Shown here: positions 42,160 through 50,331 of the stretch, one piece after another
Numbering within the stretch: the stretch's first letter is position 1
How the letters are laid out: each line of letters starts with the position of its first letter
Assembly: GCF_004349105.1 (NCBI RefSeq)
Contig: NZ_SMLB01000018.1
Location: 43,307-107,306, forward strand
DNA: 64,000 bases
Source of the DNA: Jiangella aurantiaca
GTDB taxonomy: Bacteria > Actinomycetota > Actinomycetes > Jiangellales > Jiangellaceae
Direction: 5' to 3'
Notes under the pieces: generated by a model
The model's database searches: none
What the model saw: the letters and a program-made list of their open reading frames with translations, nothing else
Told to the model about the DNA's origin: nothing
Program-made: the position numbers and the translations under genes

Positions 42160-44220
42160 TCAGTCGGCGGGCGGTGGTGGGGGCGGCGGCGTGCCGGGCG
42201 GTACGCCGACCACACGCACCGGCGTACGCCGAGCCGCCGGCGGCGGGGGAGGCGGCGGCAGCTTCACGCCGTTCACAGTCACGGCTGCGGTGGGCCGCTC
42301 TGGCGTTGCCGCGGGCTTCGCGGCGCCCGAGGGCTCGGACCCGGAGGCTGCAGTGTCGCGATCGCCGCGTGTCGACTCCGTCCGCGCCGAGTCGGACGCC
42401 GGCCGAGCGAACCGTCCACGGACCGCGTCCCGCAACCGGCCACCCCACGACGACACCGAGGTACCGGCGTCGTGGGCCAGCTCGCTCGTCGCCCGCTCGT
42501 CGCTCTTGCCTGGGACAGCCGCCCCCGACCCTCGCGCCGGCGTGTCCGTGCGCTCCGGCCCCGCTCCCTCGCCCTTCTCTACATCGCCCGTCGGAGCACC
42601 CGCCGACGTAGGTCGCCGGCTCGCCAGGACCGGCTCGGTGCCGTTGCGGCGCTTCCGGCCGGTGTCCGTGCGGGCCTCGGGTTCCTCGTCCAGCCGCTCC
42701 AGCCGGATCACCGTGAGCCGCTGCAAGGCGTCGCGGCGGGCCCAGGGTACGACTTCCTGAGCATCGTGCCGCGGGCCCTCGTCGTCGGGCGGAGCGGCGG
42801 ACGGCGACCGCCAGCGCTCGGCCGCCAGCGGCTGATCGCCGAGCTGTTCCAGTCGCGACGTGGTGAGGCGGCGCAGGGAGTCGCGGGCGCGGACCCAGGC
42901 CGGCCCGCCCTGATCCTCCCGCGGCTCGGTGGGCTCGCCGGCCACGGTGTCGACGGGCAATGGGGCCGCAGGAGGCGGCTCGTCCACTGGCTCCGGCCGG
43001 GTGGTTCCGGCGCGGCCGAACGCCGCCCGGATCCGCGCCGCCCACGGCGGCGGTTCCTCCGGCGCGGAGCCGATTCGCGGACCGGGCTCCGACTGCGCTC
43101 GATCGGGCCACGACGCGGCGAGGCGCCGGCCGACCGCCCGCCGCAGCTCCAACTTCGAGCGGCTGGGGCCGGCCGGCGGGGCGGCGTCGGTCTCGGTAGC
43201 GGGTGCCTCGACGGTGTTCGGCCGGGCTGGGGGCTCGGCGATGTCCGGGCGGGCGGAGTCGGCCGTCTCGGTCGCGGGCTCGGCCTCACGCCGGGTGGCA
43301 GCGAGCCGGCGGGTGAGCGCGTCGCGGAGCTGAGCCGGGGACCGGCCGGCGACGGTGATCTCGCTCGACGGTCGCGACACCCGGCGCCGGCCGCGGGGCT
43401 GCGCCGACTCCGCCGGCGCCGACTCCGCCGGCGCCGATTCACCGGGGGTCGATTCACTGGGCGCCGATTCGGCCGGCGGTACCGGTGCCGACGACTCGGT
43501 GCGCAGGCGCGGGGCGGCGAACCGGTGGCGGATGACGCCGGAGGGGCGGCTCGGCGACTGGGCGGCGATGCTGGCCGACCGGGGCCGCAACTCCGGCTGC
43601 GCCGGCTCGTCGGCCGCGAGGTTCCTTGGGGCCGCTTCAGCGACCGTGAGCTTCCTCATGGCCGCCTGACCAGCGGCGGCCTCCTGAACGGCGCTGACCG
43701 CGGCACCAGCCTCCACGTGGGCGACCCGCGGCCGCGGCCGGACGGGAGCGAAGCGGCGCCTGATCGCGACCCGGAGCCGCACCCGGGCGCGGTCGGCGAT
43801 CGCCAGGGTCGCCAGCGCGCCGGTCACCCCGACGACGAGCGTCGCCACCACACGCAGCTCCGGCGGGACCCGGGTCAGCGAACCCCAGCCCTCGAACGTT
43901 CCCAGCGCGGCCAGCCCGGCCAGGACGGCCGCGACCACGATGCCGCCGCGGTGCGGGCGCGGAACCTCCGGTGCGGGCTGCGCCTCCCAGGTGATCAGCG
44001 CGCCCATCGCGGCCAGGGTGAAGCCGAGCACGCTGCCGAGCCCGCCGAGGTCGGCGATGCCCATGATCAGGCCCGCGGTCACCAGCAGTCGCGACGACAG
44101 TCCCGCGGGGTCGCGGCGGCGCGCGGGGAGCCAGGCGATGATGAAGCCGAGGCCGAGCAGCAGCACCACACCGGCGACGGTGAGGCGGAAGCTGTGGTCG
44201 GCGTCGAACATATCCGACAT
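42160..44220 (-). CDS. Membrane-anchored Pro/Ala/Arg-rich protein with repeated Trp/Arg helices; unknown function
   Basis: 686 residues, not recognised. Residues 1-140 hold four or so hydrophobic helices (TVAGVVLLLGLGFIIAWLP; GIADLGGLGSVLGFTLAAMGALITW; GGIVVAAVLAGLAALG; VVATLVVGVTGALATLAI). The remaining ~540 residues are disordered-looking and rich in P, A, E, S and R, punctuated by short basic amphipathic motifs: RLRVAIRRRF (148-157), LRDALTRRL, LRRAVGRRL, and four with a leading Trp at W393, W442, W493 and W592. It ends in polyproline runs ([21 protein letters not shown]). The Pro/Ala linkers are unlike any enzyme. Possible roles are scaffold or septum/cell-wall anchor; no evidence decides. 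Confidence 0.75.
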   Translation of the reverse strand: MSDMFDADHSFRLTVAGVVLLLGLGFIIAWLPARRRDPAGLSSRLLVTAGLIMGIADLGGLGSVLGFTLAAMGALITWEAQPAPEVPRPHRGGIVVAAVLAGLAALGTFEGWGSLTRVPPELRVVATLVVGVTGALATLAIADRARVRLRVAIRRRFAPVRPRPRVAHVEAGAAVSAVQEAAAGQAAMRKLTVAEAAPRNLAADEPAQPELRPRSASIAAQSPSRPSGVIRHRFAAPRLRTESSAPVPPAESAPSESTPGESAPAESAPAESAQPRGRRRVSRPSSEITVAGRSPAQLRDALTRRLAATRREAEPATETADSARPDIAEPPARPNTVEAPATETDAAPPAGPSRSKLELRRAVGRRLAASWPDRAQSEPGPRIGSAPEEPPPWAARIRAAFGRAGTTRPEPVDEPPPAAPLPVDTVAGEPTEPREDQGGPAWVRARDSLRRLTTSRLEQLGDQPLAAERWRSPSAAPPDDEGPRHDAQEVVPWARRDALQRLTVIRLERLDEEPEARTDTGRKRRNGTEPVLASRRPTSAGAPTGDVEKGEGAGPERTDTPARGSGAAVPGKSDERATSELAHDAGTSVSSWGGRLRDAVRGRFARPASDSARTESTRGDRDTAASGSEPSGAAKPAATPERPTAAVTVNGVKLPPPPPPPAARRTPVRVVGVPPGTPPPPPPPAD

Positions 44221-44265
44221 TCGACCATGAGAGAGGCATGTAGCGCAGCCGGGCCCCGCCGCATC

Positions 44266-44271
44266 TAGGCT
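44266..44271 (+). promoter_or_regulatory. -10 box for leaderless MEMO-like gene
   Basis: TAGGCT, 6 nt before GTG 44278, with no ribosome-binding site. Confidence 0.4.
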
Positions 44272-44277
44272 TTCGGT

Positions 44278-44988
44278 GTGCTCATCGCCGCCGCCGTGTG
44301 TCCCTATCCGCCGCTGATGGTGGCCGGAGTCGGCCCGTCCGGAGACACCCGACTGGACGATCTCCGCGCGGCCTGCTGGTCCGCGCTCGACGATCTGCGG
44401 GCGGCCAGTCCCGACGTCCTGGTGGTGATCGGGCCGGGGGACACGACGGAGGACGAGGCGCCGCGGGCGGGTAGCCTCGCCCCCTACGGCGTCGACCTCA
44501 CGGTCGCGCTCCCCGGGGACGAACCGCCCCCAACGGAACGAAACCTGCCCCTGTCGATCAGCGTCGGCGCCTGGCTGCTGCAGCGCGACGGCTGGGAGGG
44601 GACGGTGTCGGCGGCGACGGTGGCCGGCGACGCGGGCGACGCCGACTGCGTCGAGCTGGGCCGGCGCATCGCGAGCCGGGCCGACCGCGTCGCGCTGCTG
44701 GTGATGGCGGACGGGTCGCCGCTGCGGGCGGACACCACGCCTCGCGACCTGCGCGCCCGCGCGACGGCCTACGACACCGCGCTGGCGAACGCCCTACGCG
44801 ACGGTGACCCGCAGCGGCTGCTGGACCTCGACGCGGCGCTGGCCGCGGAGGTCGGGTCGCCGGGACGCAAGGCGCTGCGGGTGCTGGCGGGCGCCGCCGA
44901 CGACGGGCTGTTCGACGCCGAGGTCACCTACGAGGACGCCCCGTACGGCGTCGGCTACCTGGTCGGCGTCTGGGAGCGGCACGGCTGA
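44278..44988 (+). CDS. Class III extradiol dioxygenase-like (MEMO/LigB fold) protein
   Basis: 236-residue protein of the extradiol ring-cleavage dioxygenase class III superfamily: LIAAAVCPYPPLMVAGVG at the start, DVLVVIGPGDT, RVALLVMADGSPLRADTTPRD, and a C-terminal DAPYGVGYLVGVWERHG. The usual metal-binding histidines are largely replaced (CPYPP and IGPGD in place of His motifs), so dioxygenase activity is doubtful. In actinobacteria this family sits next to miaA, as here. GTG 44278 follows TAGGCT by 6 nt. True role unknown. Confidence 0.75.
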   Translation: MLIAAAVCPYPPLMVAGVGPSGDTRLDDLRAACWSALDDLRAASPDVLVVIGPGDTTEDEAPRAGSLAPYGVDLTVALPGDEPPPTERNLPLSISVGAWLLQRDGWEGTVSAATVAGDAGDADCVELGRRIASRADRVALLVMADGSPLRADTTPRDLRARATAYDTALANALRDGDPQRLLDLDAALAAEVGSPGRKALRVLAGAADDGLFDAEVTYEDAPYGVGYLVGVWERHG

Positions 44989-45038
44989 CGGCACGACGGA
45001 GCACTCATCCGCGCCGCTCCCACGACGGACGGACAGCG

Positions 45039-45245
45039 TCAGGCCGGGTTGTTGTCATCCTTCTGGCCGTCCATGCCGTCGATGAAGTCGCGGGCCTTGT
45101 CGTCGACGCCCTCCAGCTGCTCGCTGTACTTGCCGCCGGTCTTGTCGTCGATGAAGTCAGTCGCCTTGTCGACGCCGTCGCTGACCTTGTCAGCGTTGTC
45201 GGAGACCAGGTCGGTGATCTTGTTCTTGATCTCGTCGAAGCCCAT
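45039..45245 (-). CDS. MT0933/Rv0909-like antitoxin family protein, orphan
   Basis: 68-residue acidic helical protein: GFDEIKNKITDLVSDNADKVSDGVDKATDFIDDKTGGKYSEQ... with DKTGGKY, the family hallmark, at about residues 34-40 and a repeat of VDKATDFID/VDDKARDFIDG. The family is annotated as an antitoxin from Rv0909, whose partner Rv0910 is an SRPBCC protein. No toxin gene is adjacent here. It may be a general stress protein rather than an antitoxin. ATG 45245 follows GGGGAAG at 9 nt. Confidence 0.75.
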   Translation of the reverse strand: MGFDEIKNKITDLVSDNADKVSDGVDKATDFIDDKTGGKYSEQLEGVDDKARDFIDGMDGQKDDNNPA

Positions 45246-45453
45246 GATCGGCACTTCCCCTCGTTGACGTGGGCCGTCGGGCCGCCCGCTGCGGCTCGAC
45301 CAGCGCCCCACCGACGTTCATACCCCCACCCACCATGGCCCGCAACGAGTTCGGGGCATTCCGGCGACACGACTGGCCCCCTTTCCCTCGTGGGGCTCGC
45401 CGCGGCCTGGGACCTCGCGGTCGGCCTTGGTCTGGCCGTGGCACACTCGGCGG

Positions 45454-46368
45454 GTGAGTCAGCACGTCCCCGTCGTCGCCGTCGTCGGGCCCACCGCCGC
45501 GGGCAAGAGCGATCTCGCCGTCGACCTCGCGCTACGGCTGGACGGCGAGGTCGTCAACGCCGACTCCATGCAGCTCTACCGCGGGATGGACATCGGCACC
45601 GCCAAGCTGACCGCGGCGGAGCGCCGCGGCGTCCCGCACCACCTGCTCGACCTCTTCGACGTCACCCGCCCGGCCACCGTCGCCGAGTTCCAGCAGCTCG
45701 CACGCCACGCCATCGACGACTGCAGGCGCCGCGGCGTCACCCCGATCCTCGTGGGCGGCAGCGCGCTCTACGTCCGCGCCGTCCTCGACCGATTCGAGTT
45801 CCCCGGCACCGACCCCGGCGTCCGCGCCCGCCTGGAGGAGGAGCTCACGCAGGTCGGCGCCGCCGCGCTGCACCGGCGACTGGCCGGCCGCGACCCCGCC
45901 GCCGCGGCCGCGATCCTGCCCACCAACGGCCGGCGCGTCGTGCGCGCGCTCGAGGTCATCGAGCTGACCGGCCGCCCGTTCACCGCCACTCTGCCGCCGC
46001 GCGAGTACCACTACGACGACGTCGTGCAGATCGGGCTGGACGTCCCGCGCGACGTCCTCGACGAGCGGATCGAGCGCAGGGTCGACCGCATGTGGGAGCA
46101 GGGTCTGGTCGGCGAGGTCCGCCGCCTGGAGGCGAAGGGGCTGCGCGACGGGCCGACGGCGAGCCGGGCGCTGGGCTACGCGCAGGTGCTCGCCTACCTC
46201 GCCGGCGACCTCACCGAGGACGCCGCACGCGCCGAGACCGTGCAGCTCACGCGCCGGTTCGCCCGCCGCCAGCACGGCTGGTTCGGCAAGGACGACCGCA
46301 TCGGCTGGGTGCCGTTCGACGCCGATGACCGGTTGGAGCGCGCTCTGACCTACCATCGTCGGTCGTGA
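45454..46368 (+). CDS. miaA: tRNA dimethylallyltransferase MiaA
   Basis: 304-residue enzyme that adds the dimethylallyl group to A37 of tRNAs reading UNN codons; MiaB (30198) acts next. P-loop GPTAAGKSDLA, then EVVNADSMQLYRGMDIGTAK, PHHLLDLFDVTRPATVAEFQQLARHAI, and TRRFARRQHGWFGKD. GTG 45454 gives the conserved VAVVGPTAAGKS opening; the more distal in-frame start adds unrelated residues. GTGA overlap with dapF. Confidence 0.94.
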   Translation: MSQHVPVVAVVGPTAAGKSDLAVDLALRLDGEVVNADSMQLYRGMDIGTAKLTAAERRGVPHHLLDLFDVTRPATVAEFQQLARHAIDDCRRRGVTPILVGGSALYVRAVLDRFEFPGTDPGVRARLEEELTQVGAAALHRRLAGRDPAAAAAILPTNGRRVVRALEVIELTGRPFTATLPPREYHYDDVVQIGLDVPRDVLDERIERRVDRMWEQGLVGEVRRLEAKGLRDGPTASRALGYAQVLAYLAGDLTEDAARAETVQLTRRFARRQHGWFGKDDRIGWVPFDADDRLERALTYHRRS

Positions 46369-47204
46369 GCGGCATCTCCTTCGTCAAGGGACACGGCACC
46401 CAGAACGACTTCGTGCTGATCCCGGACGCCGACGGCGCCCTGGCCGGCCGCCTCGACGAGCAGGCGGTCCGGCGGCTGGCCGACCGGTACGCCGGCATCG
46501 GGGCCGACGGCGTCATCCGGGTCACCCGGACGGAGACCGCCGACGAGGTCCGCGAGCTGGCCGACGACGCCGAGTGGTTCATGGACTACCGCAACGCCGA
46601 CGGCTCCGTCGCGGAGATGTGCGGCAACGGCGTGCGCGTCATGGCTCGCTACCTGTGGGAGAACGGCCTGGTCGACGGGCCGGTGCTGGCCATAGCCACG
46701 CGCGGCGGCGTCCGGACGGTGCACGCCGAGCAGGACGGCCAGATCACCGTCGAGATGGGCCGCGCCAAGCCGGCCGCCACCCGCCAGCTGGCCTTCGTCG
46801 CCGCTGGCGGGCACACCTGGGAGGCCACCCCGGTCCGGGTGCCGAACCCGCACGCCGTCGTGTTCGTCGACGACCTCGAGGCACCCGGCTACCTCACGTC
46901 CGCGCCCGACTTGCGGCCCGCCGCCGTCTTCCCCGATTCCGCGAACGTCGAGTTCGTCGTCGACCGCGGGCACAAGCACATCGCCATGCGGGTGTGGGAG
47001 CGCGGCGTCGGCGAAACCCGCTCCTGCGGCACCGGCGTCTGCGCGGCGGCCTGGGTGGCGATGCGGCGCGACGGTGCCGGCGTCGGCGCCCGCTACCTGG
47101 TCGACGTGCCCGGGGGCCGGCTGGTCGTGACGGAGCGGCCGGACGGCGAACTGCTGCTCACCGGCCCGGCGGTGCTGGGCCTGCGGGGGACCGTCGAGCT
47201 CTGA
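46365..47204 (+). CDS. dapF: Diaminopimelate epimerase
   Basis: 279-residue cofactor-free epimerase converting LL- to meso-diaminopimelate for peptidoglycan and lysine. The two catalytic cysteines are C86 in EMCGNGVRVMARY and C221 in TRSCGTGVCAAA. Opening is FVKGHGTQNDFVLI. GTG start overlaps the miaA stop. With dapA at the window start, two steps of the pathway are visible. A short hairpin follows at 47254-47271. Confidence 0.95.
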   Translation: MSGISFVKGHGTQNDFVLIPDADGALAGRLDEQAVRRLADRYAGIGADGVIRVTRTETADEVRELADDAEWFMDYRNADGSVAEMCGNGVRVMARYLWENGLVDGPVLAIATRGGVRTVHAEQDGQITVEMGRAKPAATRQLAFVAAGGHTWEATPVRVPNPHAVVFVDDLEAPGYLTSAPDLRPAAVFPDSANVEFVVDRGHKHIAMRVWERGVGETRSCGTGVCAAAWVAMRRDGAGVGARYLVDVPGGRLVVTERPDGELLLTGPAVLGLRGTVEL

Positions 47205-47253
47205 CCGGCCGCTGTGACTCAGATCACAGCATCCTGAGAAGCCCGGAGGACGT

Positions 47254-47271
47254 CTCCTTCAGTAGAAGGAG
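47254..47271 (+). terminator. Small hairpin after dapF
   Basis: CTCCTTC/GAAGGAG, 7-bp perfect stem with 4-nt loop, 50 nt after the dapF stop. No T-run follows; weak or factor-dependent terminator at best. Confidence 0.4.
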
Positions 47272-47377
47272 CACGACGTCAGACTCGCGGTCGATGCAAA
47301 CCGCCGGGGAGCGGGCCTAACGTTGTGAGCGTGGGGCGGCAACGAGGCCGGCCGCGCGCCTGACGGGAGGCGGTGCC

Positions 47378-47542
47378 ATGGGTGCAACGGAGAAGCAGCG
47401 ACGCGAGGCCGTGCTGCAGGAAGTGGCCCGGCGCGCCCAGGAGAAGTCCACCGGCAAGGCCGAACGGCGCGCCGCCACGCTGCGCGCCGCGGCGAAATTA
47501 CGGTGGGCGGCGTCCACCGGGTCGAGCTATGGTCGCTCTTGA
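47378..47542 (+). CDS. Small basic helical protein (54 residues), hypothetical
   Basis: 54-residue frame beginning MGATEKQRREAVLQEVARR and ending SSYGRS, highly charged and predicted helical with no Cys. It has one of the best ribosome-binding sites in the window (GGGAGG, 7 nt before ATG 47378), good evidence that it is translated. It lies upstream of hflX in the same reading frame; its TGA is 27 nt before the hflX TTG, so coupled re-initiation is possible. I recognise no family. Confidence 0.6.
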   Translation: MGATEKQRREAVLQEVARRAQEKSTGKAERRAATLRAAAKLRWAASTGSSYGRS

Positions 47543-47569
47543 AGACGTCGTTCGGCGAAAGCAGGAGCA

Positions 47570-49033
47570 TTGAGCAATAGTCCAGGCCACGCATACAACC
47601 CCTATGACGGCTCCGGCGAGCTGCCGGAGGTCGAGGAACTCGACCACCTCGACGGCGAGACCACCGGGGACTACGACCTGGACGAGCGGCACGCGCTGCG
47701 GCGCGTGGCGGGCCTGTCGACCGAACTCGAGGACGTCACCGAGGTCGAGTATCGGCGGCTCCGGCTCGAGCGGGTCGTGCTCGTCGGCGTCTGGCCCGGC
47801 GGGTCGTTCACCGAGGCCGAGAACTCCCTCGCTGAGCTCGCCGCGCTGGCCGAGACTGCCGGTTCGCAGGTGCTCGAGGGTCTCGCCCAGCGCCGGTTGA
47901 AGCCCGACCCGGCCACGTTCGTCGGCTCCGGCAAGGTCGAGGAGCTGCGCGAGGTCGTGTTGGCCCAGGGCGCCGACACCGTGATCGTCGACGGCGAGCT
48001 GTCGGCGTCGCAGCTGCGCAACCTGGAGGACAAGGTCGGCGTCAAGGTCGTCGACCGCACCATGCTGATCCTCGACATCTTCGCCCAGCACGCGAAGAGC
48101 CGCGAGGGCAAGGCGCAGGTCGAGCTGGCCCAGCTGGAGTACCTCTCCCAGCGGCTGCGCGGCTGGGGCGCCAGCCTGTCCCGGCAGGCCGGTGGTCGCG
48201 CCGGCGGCGCGGGCGGCGGCGTCGGCACCCGCGGTCCCGGTGAGACCAAGCTCGAGACCGACCGCCGGCGCATCCGTACCCGCGTCGCCAAGCTGCGCCG
48301 CGAGCTCACCGACATGCGCACCGCCCGCGACACCAAGCGGGCCGGCCGGCGCCGGCACGCGGTGCCCGCGGTGTCGATCGTCGGGTACACCAACGCCGGC
48401 AAGTCGTCGCTGCTCAACCGCTTCACCGGCGCGGGCGTGCTGGTCGAGGACGCGCTGTTCGCGACCCTCGACCCCACGGTGCGCCGGTCGCAGACGGCCG
48501 AGGGCCGGGTGTTCACGCTCGCCGACACCGTCGGGTTCGTCCGGCACCTGCCGCACGAGCTGGTCGAGTCGTTCCGGTCGACGCTCGAGGAGGCCGCCGA
48601 CGCCGACCTGCTGGTGCACGTCGTCGACGGCTCGCACCCCGATCCCGAGGGCCAGATGACGGCCGTGCGTTCGGTGCTCGCCGACATCGGCGCCGGCGGG
48701 GTGCGCGAGATCGTCGCCGTCAACAAGTCCGACGCCGCCGACCCCATGGTCGTCGCCCGGCTACTGCGCAACGAGCCGCACGCGGTCGCGGTCTCCGCGC
48801 GCACCGGCGCCGGAATCGACAAGCTGCGCGCGCTGATCGAGAGCGAGCTGCCGCAGCCGCCGGTCGAGGTCGACGCGCTGGTGCCGTACGACCACGGCGA
48901 GCTGGTGGCGCGCATGCACACCGTCGGCGAGGTGCTGTCCATCGACCACGAGGCCGAGGGCACCCGGGTACGTGCCCGCGTCCCCGAGGCGCTGGCCGCG
49001 GCGCTGGAGCCGTACGCCGTCGCCCGCCGGTAG
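47570..49033 (+). CDS. hflX: Ribosome-associated GTPase HflX
   Basis: 487-residue GTPase that splits stalled ribosomes and subunits. The N-terminal HflX domain includes RLRLERVVLVGVW, FVGSGKVEELREVV, LSASQLRNLEDKVGVKVVDRTMLILDIFAQHA, and the glycine-rich GPGETKLETDRR. G1 is GYTNAGKSSLLN, G3 is DTVGFVRHLPHELV and G4 is VNKSD. Start TTG 47570, with AGGAG only 2 nt away, a poor spacing; there is no other in-frame start before the TGA of the small upstream gene. Low-efficiency or coupled initiation is therefore likely. Confidence 0.95.
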   Translation: MSNSPGHAYNPYDGSGELPEVEELDHLDGETTGDYDLDERHALRRVAGLSTELEDVTEVEYRRLRLERVVLVGVWPGGSFTEAENSLAELAALAETAGSQVLEGLAQRRLKPDPATFVGSGKVEELREVVLAQGADTVIVDGELSASQLRNLEDKVGVKVVDRTMLILDIFAQHAKSREGKAQVELAQLEYLSQRLRGWGASLSRQAGGRAGGAGGGVGTRGPGETKLETDRRRIRTRVAKLRRELTDMRTARDTKRAGRRRHAVPAVSIVGYTNAGKSSLLNRFTGAGVLVEDALFATLDPTVRRSQTAEGRVFTLADTVGFVRHLPHELVESFRSTLEEAADADLLVHVVDGSHPDPEGQMTAVRSVLADIGAGGVREIVAVNKSDAADPMVVARLLRNEPHAVAVSARTGAGIDKLRALIESELPQPPVEVDALVPYDHGELVARMHTVGEVLSIDHEAEGTRVRARVPEALAAALEPYAVARR

Positions 49034-49056
49034 CGGGCGACGGCGCCGGGTGTCCG

Positions 49057-50226
49057 TCAGTCCGCGAAGCGCACGGTGACGAAGCGCGGGCGGTAGATCG
49101 TGACGTCCTCGTAGTGGTCGGTGTTGACGAACGTGTTGACGTTGTACGAGACCACCAGCCCGCCGTCGCGGTCGATGTGCGGGTGGGCGTGCGCGTTGTA
49201 GGTGAAGACGTTCGGATCGCCGTAGCTGCCCGTCGCGCCGGTCTCCGGCGTGGTGTACAGCACGGTCTTGTCGGTGAACGGGCCATACGGGGTGCACGAG
49301 GCGTAGGCGACGATCTCGGCGTTGAGCGGCACGGTGGTGTCGTGGGTGACCAGCAGGTAGCGGTCGCCGTGCTGTGACACGCTGTACTCGTTGGCCACGC
49401 CGACCATGACCCGCGCGGATTCCGCTTCGTCGCGCGACCAGCCGTCCGCGGTGCGGTACTCCCAGGCGCCGAGCAGGCTGGTGCCGCGGACCCGGGCGAC
49501 GTGCAGGTACTTCTCCGAGCCGAGGTCCTCGACGCCGTAGACGTAGGTGTACGGGCCGACCCGCCGGATCGCCGACGCCCATGAGACGCCGGCGTCGGAC
49601 GGGAGCGGGTGGACGCTGAGCGGCTCGTCCGGGTGCTCGGGGGAGTAGCGGGCGAGGACGTTGCGGTTCCAGCGCCAGTCCCAGGCGCCGGGGCCGAACC
49701 GCTCGTACTCCTGGTAGGTGGCCTCGATGACGTTGCCGCTGGCGTGCGCGTCGCCGGCCCAGAACCAGTGCGAGCCGTCGACGGGCGGCATCAGCGGCTC
49801 GGGGTCGTCGGCGGTGCCGCGGTAGACCGTGGTGAGCTCGTCGCCGTCCTGTATGACGAACGAGTTGTTGATGAACGGCGTCTCGCCGCCCTCGTCGGTG
49901 ACCGGCGACCGCCCGCCGTCGGCGTCGACCCGGCCGAGGAACGTGTCGGAGAAGACCCAGAAGACGCGGCCGTCGCGCAGCGGGACGGAGTACGTGCCGT
50001 CCGCGCCGGTCCAGTCGTCCAGCGCGGTGTTGTCGTTGCCGTACGCGGTGAACATGCTGGTCAGCTGGGCGTCCGGGGCGGCGCTGACCACCTCCGGAAC
50101 CTCACCGCAGGAGCGCCCGTCGGGGGTCGCGGGCGCTGCGGTGGATGGGGGACCGAACGCGCTGAGCCCGCTCAAGGCGAGCGCGACAGCGCCGGAGACG
50201 AAGGATCGACCGGGACGACGCACCAT
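49057..50226 (-). CDS. Secreted beta-propeller protein, DUF5005/DUF4185-like
   Basis: 389-residue exported protein. The signal peptide RPGRSFVSGAVALALSGLSAFG ends near residue 30. The mature part has repeated W/F-rich beta motifs (GRVFWVFSDTFLGRVD, GSHWFWAGDAH, YGPFTDKTVLYTTPE, GSYGDPNVFTYNAHAHPHID), which suggest a five-bladed propeller of the glycosidase-like DUF4185/DUF5005 type. ATG 50226 follows GGAGGTCTCA. Stands alone, convergent with hflX. Could act on polysaccharide; unproven. Confidence 0.75.
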   Translation of the reverse strand: MVRRPGRSFVSGAVALALSGLSAFGPPSTAAPATPDGRSCGEVPEVVSAAPDAQLTSMFTAYGNDNTALDDWTGADGTYSVPLRDGRVFWVFSDTFLGRVDADGGRSPVTDEGGETPFINNSFVIQDGDELTTVYRGTADDPEPLMPPVDGSHWFWAGDAHASGNVIEATYQEYERFGPGAWDWRWNRNVLARYSPEHPDEPLSVHPLPSDAGVSWASAIRRVGPYTYVYGVEDLGSEKYLHVARVRGTSLLGAWEYRTADGWSRDEAESARVMVGVANEYSVSQHGDRYLLVTHDTTVPLNAEIVAYASCTPYGPFTDKTVLYTTPETGATGSYGDPNVFTYNAHAHPHIDRDGGLVVSYNVNTFVNTDHYEDVTIYRPRFVTVRFAD

Positions 50227-50331
50227 TGAGACCTCCTGACGGTTGCCAAGAGTTCTAGTCATCTAATCAATATTTGTCCAGTTCTGACCCGAAGATCGGT
50301 GGTTTGCGCCGCTGGGCCCACGCCGGTGACG

